Assembly: GCF_007655135.1 (NCBI RefSeq)
Contig: NC_045130.1
Coordinates: 33,972,605 to 34,036,604, forward strand
DNA: 64,000 nt
Reading direction: 5' to 3'
Source: Punica granatum
Taxonomy: Eukaryota; Streptophyta; Magnoliopsida; Myrtales; Lythraceae
Every line of letters starts with the position of its first letter. Position 1 is the first letter of the stretch. The notes under the pieces were generated by a model. That model was given only the letters and a program-made list of their open reading frames with translations. It searched no databases and was not told the origin of the DNA. Shown here in pieces: positions 10,661 through 23,100 of this stretch. The position numbers were made by a program, and so were the translations under genes.

Positions 10661-13600
10661 ATGAGGAGTCCCATCGTTCTGGTTGGCCTGCTGCTGCTGT
10701 TCTGCTGCTGTGCTGATGTTTCGGCGGCAGAATACATGAAGTACAAGGACCCGAAGCAGCCGGTCAATGTTCGTATTAAGGACCTGATGAGCCGAATGAC
10801 CCTGGAGGAGAAGATTGGGCAGATGACCCAGATCGAACGAGAGAACGCGACTGCTGAGGTCTTGAAGAAGTACTACATCGGTAATTGCTCTCATCATCCA
10901 GTACTTTTTATGTATTTCGCATTAAATCGGGTCTAATGCACCGAGTCGAAGTGAAAGGGCCATGATTTATGCTTTTCGTTTTGTCGCAGGGAGTGTATTA
11001 AGTGGGGGAGGGAGTGTTCCAGTTAAGCAGGCCTCTGCTCAGACTTGGATCAACATGGTCAATGAAATTCAGAAGGGTGCTCTGTCGACTAGGCTTGGGA
11101 TCCCAATGATCTACGGGATCGATGCCGTTCACGGACACAACAATGTGTACAATGCGACGATCTTTCCTCACAATGTCGGGTTAGGGGCCACTAGGTAACT
11201 AAATGGATGTACACTATCACAGTAGCCACGTTCAATTTGTCATCTGCCAATGACCAAAGGAATTCCTGTGGTTAGAAAATATTCGACTTATGCTCTTGGC
11301 CTGCACATTTGATGATTGTTTGCCTTTTCTCACTGAATCAGAGATCCTGAACTGGTGAAGAGGATTGGAGCTGCAACAGCGCTTGAAGTCAGAGCGACGG
11401 GAATTCCATACGTTTTCGCTCCTTGTATTGCGGTACGGGCGGAGAAAATTCAAACCCGAGCATTGGTTTCTAGTTAGATCCCGGGCTTTTGGTAGCTTAT
11501 TAGTTTTATCTGCTCTTTTACAGGTCTGCAGAGACCCGAGATGGGGGAGATGTTATGAGAGTTACAGCGAAGACCCCAAAATAGTTCAAGCAATGACCGA
11601 GATCATATCCGGACTACAAGGAGTCGTCCCTGCCGCAGACAAGGGACGCCCTTTTGTCGCCGGGCAGTAAGAAAACTAATGAAACCTCAACACTTTCAAT
11701 ATGTGAAATCATACCTGCAAGATTTATATCAGTCTATCTGTTCTTTTCCTTTTGGTCCACTCGGAGCACGGGGACTTCAAAAAAGGCCGGTAACTTTGAC
11801 ATTCGGGACCATCTTGATTTCCCAGAAAACAGAATCCGGGGGATGTTCCGATCGAAAAGTTGGTCATAGACCATCGAACGTGTCCAGTGATACCGTCCAA
11901 GAAAGCAACATCCACCTTTGGACTTATCGGTCGATGGCCTTACTCGATGGGGTGGTGGACCATGAGTTCCACATAACAACTTGTGAAGAACAATACTTCC
12001 AAAAAGACAAAAGGATAAATTAAAATGGCATTGACTTGATAGTCTGCATCACTCTGTCATCTTCAACATCCAAATTTCCATCCTCCATGTTCGAATCGGA
12101 ACATCTGACACGGAAAAATCGAAAAGTTAGTACTAAGTTAATTGGCGTGTGCTTTATGCAGGAAGAACGTTGCAGCTTGCGCAAAGCATTACGTGGGCGA
12201 TGGAGGGACCACGAATGGAATTAACGAGAACAACACGGTCACTGACTGGCACGGATTACTCAGTATCCACATGCCTGGGTACTACAACTCGATTATCAAG
12301 GGTGTCTCCACAGTCATGGTCTCATACTCAAGCTGGAATGGGATCAAGATGCACGCGAATCGTGACCTCGTCACAGGGTTCCTCAAGAACAAACTAAAAT
12401 TCAGAGTAAAACCGAATCTTCCATCGATTGGCTCAGAATTTAAACATAACAGAAAAATAATTGCAGCTGATGAACGTATCTTATGGGATTGTAGGGATTT
12501 GTGATATCCGATTGGCAAGGAATCGATAGGATCACCTCGCCGCCTCATGCCAATTACTCATATTCCATACAAGCTGGAGTTTCTGCTGGCATTGATATGG
12601 TTAGTCAGTTTATATCCTTGCTCAAACTGTTAGATAACACACTCAATATAACTTCTCATGGTTGTTTCTCGGGTATTCCACAGATCATGGTTCCATACAC
12701 CTACACAGAGTTCATCAATGAACTAACCAGGCAAGTGAAAAGCAAGATCATCCCGATGAGCCGAATCGACGATGCAGTGAGCAGAATCCTTCGGGTTAAG
12801 TTCACGATGGGCCTATTTGAGCATCCATTGGCTGATGACAGCCTAGTCAAACAATTAGGAAGTCAGGTTAGTTAATAGTTGGTTAGAAGTTGATCAAGAG
12901 CCCGACGTACAAGTGATACGATGAGACTACGTTTCTCATTCTCTCTTTTTGGGTATTAACAGGAGCACAGAGAGCTGGCTAGAGAAGCTGTTAGAAAGTC
13001 CTTAGTGTTGCTGAAGAACGGCGAGGCTGCTGATGGGCCAGTACTTCCGCTTCCCAAGAAAGCACCGAAGATACTTGTTGCAGGAAGCCACGCTGATAAC
13101 CTTGGGTACCAGTGTGGTGGATGGACAATCGAGTGGCAAGGTCTCAGCGGAAACAACCTCACGAGCGGTAACTTTCACGTCTTGAACTCCCTTTTACTTG
13201 TTCTTTACCTCTTTTATGTCCACTTAGAAGCATTCTGTACAGGTTGAAAGAACTTCCTTTTAGATTCAAACTCATCCCGACGTTTGATTCCTGATGATCC
13301 CCGCTGCCCTCTCTCTTGAACAGGCACCACGATCCTCAAAGCCATTAAGGACACCGTTGATAGAAAGACCGACGTTGTCTACAAAGAGAATCCCAGTGCA
13401 GACTTTGTGAAATCAGGAGGATTCTCTTATGCAGTAGTGGTAGTGGGCGAGCCCGCATATGCCGAAACATTCGGGGACAACCTGAACCTAACTATCCCCG
13501 ACCCAGGCCCCGCCACCATCACAAACGTCTGCGGGTCTGTGAAGTGCATTGTAATTGTCATCTCAGGCCGTCCAGTTGTTCTTCAGCCATATGTCTCATC

Positions 13601-13811
13601 GATCGACGCTCTCGTGGCAGCGTGGCTCCCTGGTACTGAAGGACAGGGTGTTGCTGATGTCCTGTTCGGCGATTACGGGTTTACCGGAAAGCTTCCTCGG
13701 ACATGGTTCAAGACGGTGGATCAGCTCCCCATGAACGTCGGCGACGCTCATTATGACCCACTCTTTCCATTTAGTTTCGGCTTGACTACCAAACCCACCA
13801 ACAGCAACTGA
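10661..13811 (+). CDS. GH3 beta-D-glucosidase / beta-D-glucan exohydrolase, intact copy A
   Basis: Nine exons join in frame to 627 codons: 10661-10880, 10990-11194, 11342-11432, 11524-11666, 12162-12405, 12495-12599, 12684-12866, 12963-13167, 13324-13811; every intron is GT-AG. Residues 1-23 form a signal peptide (leucine run, then 'ADVSAAEY'), so the enzyme is probably secreted to the wall. It matches the barley ExoI type of glycoside hydrolase family 3, which releases glucose from the non-reducing ends of beta-glucans. The nucleophile is D307 in 'GFVISDW' and the likely acid/base is E513 in '[12 protein letters not shown]'; both sit 22 residues beyond barley D285 and E491. Substrate-binding K228-H229 lies in '[11 protein letters not shown]', and '[12 protein letters not shown]' is present. 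The start was chosen because it precedes the signal peptide; a longer upstream frame is non-homologous. A poly(A) signal AATAAA lies at 13889. Confidence 0.95.
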
Positions 13812-14162
13812 GATTGTAATCTTTGGTTTTAACTCATTTTTCCACCTTACTGTCTTTAAGAAACATTGCATCATCTTCACTGGAGACAAATAAAATCGAG
13901 TTCTTTCTTTCGGAGGAGGGAATTCCCAAGACATGGCATAGATATTCTAATAGCTCCGGAAAAAACAAGTGCTTTAACTAGGAGCAGGAGAACGAACTAA
14001 AAACTTGACAGAATTTAAAACACGGGACACATTGAGAAGAGTACTCGAGATATAATCCTGGCAGAGTTCACGTCGATAAGGCTTCGATTTATCCAGGGTT
14101 AAATCATACCCACCTCCGTCTCTTATCCATCTTAGAGACCTGAAACAGACTATGTCAACTAT

Positions 14163-14600
14163 AGATACCTGAAACAGCCATTGAAAATCAAATCCGAATC
14201 AACGACCTCATGAAGCGGGTGACCTTGGAGGAGTGGCCAAATGCTGCAGATTGAACGTAGTGTGGCTTCCGTTGAGGTCATGAAGTATTACGTCGGCATA
14301 ACTGCATAGGAGCATACCATAGACTCCTTGGCACAGCTAAAATTCACTGTCTTATTGTTGAGAGTCAAAAAAAGAAAACAATCCCACATCGGCCATGAAA
14401 GAAAAATTATAAGCGTCATAAAAATTTTGAGTCTAGCAACCTATTAGGTTAAGTTCGGAAAGAGAACATGATAAGCTAGGGAGAGCTCCAACCCCTCCGG
14501 GACACCGCAGAGACTTGGACACAGATGGTCGACGAGTTTCAAAAGGGTTCCGTCGACCCATCTCAGAATTCCTGTGATCATAATGCAAAGCACATAAGTT
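14163..14600 (+). pseudogene. Relic of a further GH3 gene (exons 1-2), unit A
   Basis: At 14190-14310 the sequence still reads 'RINDLMKRVTLEEW' and, after a shift, 'VASVEVMKYYVG', matching the '[13 protein letters not shown]' and 'EVLKKYYIG' ends of GH3 exon 1. At about 14500-14590 it reads 'ETWTQMVDEFQKGS', matching exon 2 '[14 protein letters not shown]'. The frames are broken, there is an internal stop, and the later exons are missing. Between the two parts is a 'CCCACATCGGCC' segment of the kind found in short retroelements. The same relic lies behind copy B, so it decayed before the tandem duplication. Confidence 0.75.
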
Positions 14601-16635
14601 CAGACACATATAAACTAGTCAATCCTCGGAAACAATTTATCCAGGGTTCATATCCTTGGTCATCTATACAAGAAACCAGGAAATGTATATAAATTACAAG
14701 GGGTATGATGTTAAGCACATCATAATGTTAGGATGCTGTTAAACTGCTTGAAAGAACCCCTGTTTGTCATTTGCTTGTACACTAAACTATACGGAGCTAA
14801 TATTTCCTTAATACTTTTTTTTTTTTACTTTCGTTCGGTAATATGAATCATTTCTCAAAAAATTGATTCCATCTATTGGATTTTACTCAAAAAGAAAATA
14901 TTGGATTTTTCATTCTCCTCCCTTCCTTGTCCTTTTACGAGGGTTGATGGAACTTTGGCACCTAAAAATATTCCCTTTATTAACTAGCTGGTTCTAGACT
15001 CTGTCCGCATAATAAGATTCTTTGGGGTGTCACAATCGGAAATTGGAGTTTATATTTTAAATATTTATTTATGTACTAGTTTATGTTTTATTATTATATC
15101 CTAGCAAAGTGTCCGCAGCAATACCATGGGTCGAGAAAAGTTGGTGGAGAATAGTAAGAAATGACAATTTTGATCCAACTAGTAAATTTATTACAATTGA
15201 AAACAATAGGATATGTTCGGAATTTCAAGCAATTTTTGAAGAAATGAATTTCGATTAAGAACATGATCTATAGTTTAGAAATTTAATACATATGATTTGT
15301 ATATATGTATAAAATTTTATTTTTAAAATTCTAATATATATTAAAACTGGTTAGAGTAACTGTTTTAAAATTTTAAAAAATACCACGGATTGAAAGAAGG
15401 TGGTTTGCAAAATAATAAGAAATGAAAACTCGTAAATTTATTACAATCCAAAATAATATGTTATTTTCAGAATTTTAAGCAATTTTTTTATGGAATGAAT
15501 TTCGATAAAAAATGTATATATTATAGAGATCTAATACATATGATTTGAATATATGTATAGAAGTTTATTTTTAAAATTCTAGAATATATTAAAATTTGTA
15601 TATTAGAGTAACTGTTTTAAAATTAAACTAGAAAAGAGCATGTGCTATGCCGTGGGTCTTCAAAAACTCTTTTTCTCAACAAATAATATTTTCGTATGAT
15701 CGAAGTATGACGACATATATTGGTAATATTGAAAAGTGTATTAACAAATTAATATAATTTGACTCATTTTAGAACCGATTAAATACTCTAATTTCGAAAG
15801 TTTTTCAATTTTATGAACATGTATGAACGTGGAGGAAAAATAAATGAGAAACTTAATTAAATGATAATATAAGATAAGTATGAAAATGCAAAGAATCATA
15901 TGAAATTATAAAATAATGATTAAATGGTTTTTACATAGAAGGAGAGAAAAATTGAGGAATGAGTGCAAGATTAGAAGGAAAAAGTGCAACAAAATAAAGA
16001 TTTTAGTAAGTTATAAAATTAAAGGAAAATTGTAATAAAACAAACATTTGAAGGGAAGGTTCATTAAGTGACGTGGCTCCTTGAGGTTAAGAAGGACCGA
16101 ATATTGTATTGTATTGTAAGAAAGATAAAATATATTTTTCAAGTATTAGGTGATTAAAATCGATCTGAAAATTAGTTTTTATTTATTAGTAGTGTTTACG
16201 TTATATAGCATGTTTAAAATAGTAACATAAAGAGTTAAGAATTAAAATAAAGAACATTTAAATGCGTGTGAGTACTAAATATGATGTGACTTGTATTAGT
16301 TAGTTAATATATAGATAATCAAAACATGTTAATTTTATAATTTCTTTAGGATGTAAGAAGTTATCAAAATAAGGGACAGAAAATGAAAAACAATCAAAAT
16401 TACTAGGTGAACTTAAAAAAGAAGAAAATAAGAGGTTCAGATGGCTAAGAAAGAAAAAGTACACGTGTCCTCATCTTATGCAATAGGGAAAAGTAAAACA
16501 ACAGTTTTAGATTATTTATAAATTATAGTTTGATATGCAAGAAAAGAATCTTGTGCTCCTTATTCACTTATTCCCTTTCTATCTCCCTCAATTTTTATTT
16601 TTATTTTATAATGAGAGTATTCGGGTTTCGTCCGA

Positions 16636-19558
16636 CTAATTTATCGGTCTACGTGAACACTATGCAAGCTCATTTGACAGGTTAGTCTGGACACAAGCTA
16701 TGTTAGTGGCTCAACATAGAGTATCCTCCTGCACGATTTCCATTATAGCTCGAATTTAGTACTTCTCCAAGGAAGTTACACCCTTTAATATTAAGTTTAT
16801 TTCCCTCAATTTTCTATTACTTCATTAAAGTCTTTTATAATGTTCGTTCTAATATGTTTCTTAAAAAAGAAATGAATTTGAATATATTTCTTAAATTTGA
16901 TATTTTGAAATTTTATGTTAGACTCACACTATTTAAAATATATTTTTACTTAAGAGAGTGCGTATCGAATATATATTTGCTCCGAAAGTCAGATGTCCTA
17001 ATGTATATTTAATTAATATGGATCTAATTTCCATTTAAATTTATATTAAAATTTAAATTGTTCAATTTATATCACAAATTGATTACAAATGAAACTGGAT
17101 ATTCCATAAAAATGAATCAGATGGAAGTGATAATCAGATCCCCTTTGTTGCCGTAAATACCAATGCTATCATAATTGAGGAGATTTATTAATTTATATAC
17201 AATATTTTATTTTAAGAAACATATATACACGATTGCACTAGTGTAAGTACAATGCCAATAGCTTAATTACAAAAATAATTTATAAGATAAAGGCTCACAA
17301 CCTCTCTTGTTAGAACATTTTATAGTTGTCATATATTAATTTTATAAAAGATTATTTTATCAAATTATATAAGACCATTATTCAACTTTATCATTATTCT
17401 TTCATAGATTCACTTTTCTTTTTTAAATTTCTGATTTGATTATATTTAAAAATACCATGATTACTGCATCCATTTAAATTTTTATCATACTTTGAGGAGT
17501 TATAGATATTATCAAATTTAAGTTGAGTATCTAAATCCCATGCATTATGGCAAACCTTACTGATTCTATAGATAAATGGATACTTATTTAATATTCATTT
17601 TAGCATAAAAAGTGAGGATAAAAATAAAAGATAGTAACGAATGAGGAAGAGGTTCAAACTTTGGAAGCCAAGAAATAGCAACAATCACATTACCATGAAT
17701 AAATGGCTACTTTATGTCATTACTTTTAAAGATTTTATTACTCTCTTTTGAAAAAACTGAAATAGTGTAAAAAATGCAGTCTTGAAAGATGTCCGTATCG
17801 ATTTAAGGAGGGATCTGTTTTAATTATTTAAGATGATCACCGATAAGTATAACCTGACTTTTGTTTTTGTTTATAGTTAAGTAAGACCATGAACTTAATA
17901 AAGGGATAAGAAAAATGAAATAAAAGGGCAGAAAAATTTCACTTGGAATAATCTTTAGCAGTTGCATGATCCGCACAAAGAATCACATTTTTAATAGCTT
18001 TTGAGTTCAATTTTCGTCACAAAATAACATATGCCATATTTCCTTTTGAAAATAAAATATTTGGCGTTTGTTATTCTTAAAATTTTCATGTTTTAAAAAA
18101 TTCTATACATATTTTTTCAAATTTTGTGAAATTTTTTATATTCGCCCTCCATTTTCAAGAAATGTGAATCTTATATATTCGTCCCTTTAAGAGTCTCAAC
18201 CCGCAAAGTCCGAATTCTAGGTCCTAATCTCAGTATTTTTTCACATGGAAAATAAAGAACAAAGCTTTTTCCTTACATCTATGTGACAAAATTTATAATA
18301 CAATTTCAAAGCATGCAATTTTGTTTGTTAATGTTTGGAATTTAAGAGCATGGAAAAAAAATGGGGGAATTGTCAAGCTGGAAAGTTGCTTTTCCCTTTT
18401 GCTTAAATTCATCCGACCAAATGCCGCATGACAATTTTGCTTTCCTTAGGTTCAATTTTTATTTATGAGATTTCTTTATCCATTCATCAATTGTCACTAT
18501 GTCTCGTGTCTCTCTTTCTAGAGCTACAGTTACATCTTGCAGCAAAAATGAATAAAGTACCCAAAAAATAGGACTATGATGGCCTCAAGAGACGTCAGCG
18601 TCGCAGCAAGATTAATCAGAATTTACACCTTAATTATAAGATAGCGGTCTTAGATTTGAATTCTCTTTGAATCGTGATCAACGTGAAGTTCATACAGATT
18701 ATTAGATATTCCTTGTCAGTCCTCTAGGCAAATAATGGAGGACCAGAAAATTGACTACTTGGTGATGGACCGCAATATGCATGAAAGTTGGCTTGTGATA
18801 CCATCTTATGGACCACCAATGCAAATGGCCACAAATGACGCCTCATTTATATCTTCCTATAATTTATTTTACGCGCAGTAATTTAGACTTCCGTACATTG
18901 ATATGTACCATTCGATCACATAATGCATAAGGTAGCGAAAAAAAATTATGTGGCATGTAAAATTAAATTATAATGGATTGTTTTAGCTAAGACAACCGAT
19001 ATCTCGTTAGAGAGCATTTCAAAATACAATAAAAAAAATCATAATTGCTTTGGAAAATTTTGACTTTTCCTAGAATATAGATTTTAAGATAACTAATAAA
19101 AAAAACTGAATTAATGTACTTCATTACACGAAATTTATATGTAAGTAATGCATTTAATTAAGAGAGCAGCTTAATATTTACCAAGGTAAAGCTGATTGAA
19201 CACATATTTTCAATATGACCTCCTTTATTCTGGCTAATACAAAATGACCCATTTAAGAACATCGAATCTAGTGGGTTGTGGTGGTGTGTGGGGGGGGGGG
19301 GGGGGGGGGGGGGGGGGAATTCATCATGGATTGCCCTATAAGCCCACTCCTACCATATCATTTCATGGTGGGTTGTGTGGGGGGTGGAGTTCATCATGGA
19401 TTGCCCTATAAGCCCACTTCTACCATATCATTTCATGGTTGTAATGTCCTTGGTCCTTGGATAAGGAATCATGATAGATTGTGTTGATAACGCTATTATG
19501 ATCAAAATCCTTGTGGGTCCGAACGGGACGAAACTCACAAATCCCGTCGAGGTTACGC
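16636..19558. other. Unit B-specific AT-rich segment
   Basis: Unit A passes from 'TTCGGGTTTTGTTCGG' straight to 'CTGTGAATCTTATTAAA' (9346-9380); unit B breaks at about 16635 and resumes at about 19559. The 2.9 kb between has no gene-like frame, no clear terminal repeats and no recognisable transposon. It contains the G-run and a 70-bp tandem repeat near its right end. It may be an insertion in B or ancestral DNA deleted from A. Confidence 0.55.
19290..19440 (+). repeat. 28-base G run with 70-bp tandem repeat
   Basis: An uninterrupted run of 28 G occupies 19290-19317. It is followed by two copies of a unit starting 'TTCATCATGGATTGCCCTA' (19320 and 19390, period 70), each preceded by a G-rich stretch; the second copy is partial, to about 19440. 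The run could form G-quadruplexes, and its exact length in the assembly is uncertain. Confidence 0.85.
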
Positions 19559-20128
19559 AGCTGTGAATCTTATCAAATTTGAACCAAACAACGATAGATA
19601 CGAGATTTTAAGTAAGAAGGTGCAAGATATCTAAGGAAACGGATAGTAAATACATCTAAAAAGTTGGGAATATGTAAAAAATGTTAAAAAAAAAACTTTA
19701 TAAGAAAATTTAGAGGGAAACTTGAAGACGTTCTCAGCAGTCAGCAGCTCCTACGTCCATACCAATCCACAGTGTAAGTTTGACTCCATTGCTCTGCTTC
19801 GAGTTCTTGAATGATATATGGAGATGTTTCGTTTTGTGAGCCTTCCATTTCTGCTTAAACTGTCAGATGTCGGCAGATTTATTTCCTCTTTATCACCATT
19901 AGCGCCATTTCCATCTTTCCAATACCTTTCCGAGCTTGAGCTTTCATTCTTATCCTTAATGAATAGGATTTGTCATTCTTATTTAGACCTGTCTGATGTT
20001 CTTTGATAGATATCCCGAAAGGTTATTGTCATTTGACACGCCTCCCTGAATTCTTTTTTCTTGATAGCAGCCGCTCTCGAGCGTTTTCCGCTGGAGCGGC
20101 GATCCAGTTGGGGCGAGGAGAAGGAATC

Positions 20129-23100
20129 ATGAGGAGTCCCATCGTTCTGGTTGGCCTGCTGCTGCTGTTCTGCTGCTGTGCTGATGTTTTGGCGGCAGAA
20201 TACATGAAGTACAAGGACCCGAAGCAGCCGGTCAATGTTCGTATTAAGGACCTGATGAGCCGAATGACCCTGGAGGAGAAGATTGGGCAGATGACCCAGA
20301 TCGAATGAGAGAACGCGACTGCTGAGGTCATGAAGAAGTACTACATCGGTAATTGCTCTCATCATCCAGTACTTTTTATGTATTTCGCATTAAATCGGGT
20401 CTAATGCACCGAGTCGAAGTGAAAGGGCCATGATATATGCTTTTCGTTTTGGTGCAGGGAGTGTATTAAGTGGGGGAGGGAGTGTTCCAGTTAAGCAGGC
20501 CTCTGCTCCGACTTGGATCAACATGGTCAATGAATTTCAGAAGCGTGCTCTGTCGACTAGGCTTGGGATCCCAATGATCTACGGGATCGATGCCCTTCAT
20601 GGACACAACAATGTGTACAATGCGACGATCTTTCCTCATAATGTCGGGTTAGGGGCCACTAGGTAACTAAATGGATGTACACTATCACAGTAGCCACGTT
20701 CAATTTGTTATGCTCTTGGCCTGCACATTTGATGATTGTTTGCCTTTTCTCACTGAATCAGAGATCCTGAACTGGTGAAGAGGATTGGAGCTGCAACAGC
20801 GCTTGAAGTCAGAGCGACGGGAATTCCATACGTTTTCGCTCCATGTATTGCAGTACAGGCGGAGAAAATTCAAACCCGAGCATTGGTTTCTAGTTAGATC
20901 CCGGGCTTTTGGTAGCTTATTAGTTTTATCTGCTCTTTTACAGGTCTGCAGAGACCCGAGATGGGGGAGATGTTATGAGAGTTACAGTGAAGACCCCAAA
21001 ATAGTTCAAGCAATGACCGAGATCATATCCGGACTACAAGGAGTCGTCCCTGCCGCAGACAAGGGACGCCCTTTTGTCGCCGGGCAGTAAGAAAACTAAT
21101 GAAACCTCAACACTTTCAATATGTGAAATCATACCTGCAAGATTTTTTTTTTTTGGATAAATGGTAGAGACTTTCATTAATCAAAAGGGATTTACATCAA
21201 GGACTATTTACTCCAAAAAATCAACAAAACTAAAAGACCCCTAATTACACTGTAGAATGTGTTAGCTATGAGCAGAATGAGGGGGGTTAAACATATAATC
21301 GACTAGAATAGAATGTACAACTTTGTGAGAGAACCGGGGGAGAACAATTAACTTTGCTTTCACGTCTGCAAATATCTTCCGAACCATAGCTGCTGTACAT
21401 GAGATCTGACCTTGATAGATTCTAGCGTTCCTCTCTCTCCATATACTGTAAATATAATGCGTCCAGAGAAGTTTCAGACAAATCACATCAAGTTTCCTGC
21501 CTCGAAGGGAGGTTATCCAATTGAATTTCGAAATCCAGCAGACCATAGAGCGATGCAAGCCAATTCTAGCTAACAGACTTCTCCAGATTCCTTGAGTGAC
21601 AGGACATTCAAAAAAGAGGCGGTCACGGGTCTCCCACTGTGAACTATAAAATTCACATTCAGCTGCTACGAGCTGAATCCCCCAATTTAAAAGACGGTCC
21701 TTAGTCGCTAATCTGTTATGTACACAAAGCCAGCTAATGAATGAAGAACGAGGAAAGTGCCCGTTGAACCAAATGGCATTGCTCCATTCAATTCTTGGAC
21801 TTACGGGACGTAAACACTTCCAGGCAGTAGAAGAGAGGTACTGCCCCGACTTGTGAGGGGTCCAAAAGACCCTGTCCTGATAGGAAAGTTCGAGTGCTGC
21901 AGCCATGTCCTGGATCAGGGGGGCTTGAGGGTCTGAGGTTCTCAGCCAATATCATATACCATCCTTCAGAACAGCGCTCACCTGTGCGTGCTCTCCAAGA
22001 GTAGGGAAACAATGGAGACCTCTGCTGCAAAATTTGATCAATGGACCCACTGGGAGCCAGGAGTCATGCCAAAAAGAGATAGAAGAGCTAGAACCAACTC
22101 GATAACTAACAAAGGGAAACATTAGAGGACGGAGCTGCAGTAGTTTCCTCCAATTTCATGAGCAGTTACCAGGTATGCGCAAAGACCAAATACTGCGGCC
22201 TTTGGTTAAGTGTTTTTTAACCCAAGCTACCCAAAGAGACCCTGAACTTATAAGGAGAGACCATAGGTTTTTAAGCACACAAACCTTATTCCACAAACTC
22301 AGGTCCTTGATACCGAGACCTCCTTCAGCTTTGGGAAGGCAAACAGTCTCCCAACTGATCTTGTTCCCCCTGCATGTTGCTTGACACCTTTCCAGAGGAA
22401 GGATCGACATTTCTGATGCACTAACTTGACACACCTGCAAGATTTATATCAGTCTATCTGTTCTTTTCCTTTTGGTCCACTCGGAGCACGGGGACTTCAA
22501 AAAAGGCCGGTAACTTTGACATTCGGGACCATCTTGATTTCCCAAAAAACAGAATCCGGGGGATGTTCCGATCGAAAAGTTGGTTCTAGACCATTGAACG
22601 TGTCCAGTGATACCGTCCAAGAAAGCAACATCCACCTTTGGACTCGTCCGTCGATGGCCTTACTCGATGGTGTGGTGGACCATGAGTTCCACATAACAAC
22701 TTGTGAAGAACAATACTGCAAAAAAGACAAAAGGATAAATTAAAATGGCATTGACTTGATAGTCTGCATCACTCTGTCATCTTCAACATCCAAATTTCCA
22801 TCCTCCATGTTCGAATCGGAACATCCGACACGGCAAAATCGAAAAGTTAGTACTAAGTTAATTGGTGTGTGCTTTATGCAGGAAGAACGTTGCAGCTTGC
22901 GCAACGCATTACGTGGGAGATGGAGGGACCACGAATGGAATTGACGAGAACAACACGGTCACTGACTGGCACGGATTACTCAGCATCCACATGCCTGGGT
23001 ACCACAACTCGATTATCAAGGGTGTCTCCACAGTCATGATCTCATACTCAAGCTGGAATGGGATCAAGATGCACGCGAATCGTGACCTCGTCACAGGGTT

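Larger units (their letters stand above)
6038..14737. repeat. Tandem duplication, unit A
   Basis: A directly repeated block whose sequence returns, in the same order and orientation, at 14738-25455. Matching landmarks are 'AAACTGCTTGAA' (6039 / 14740), the 'GTCCGCAGCAATACCATGG' stretch (about 6449 / 15110), the 'ACGTGGAGG' stretch near 8584 / 15828, the 'AACGATAGATACGAG' stretch (about 9388 / 19589), all nine GH3 exons, and the GH3 relic. Unit A alone holds a MULE-like insert (6841-8256). The unit B differences are a 2.9-kb extra segment, a 631-bp loss and a LINE insert. Confidence 0.9.

Noticed and set aside
10346..10897. A 183-codon minus-strand frame, also seen at 19979-20365
   Set aside because: It lies antisense to GH3 exon 1 and its leader and recurs only because the locus is duplicated; no family resemblance.
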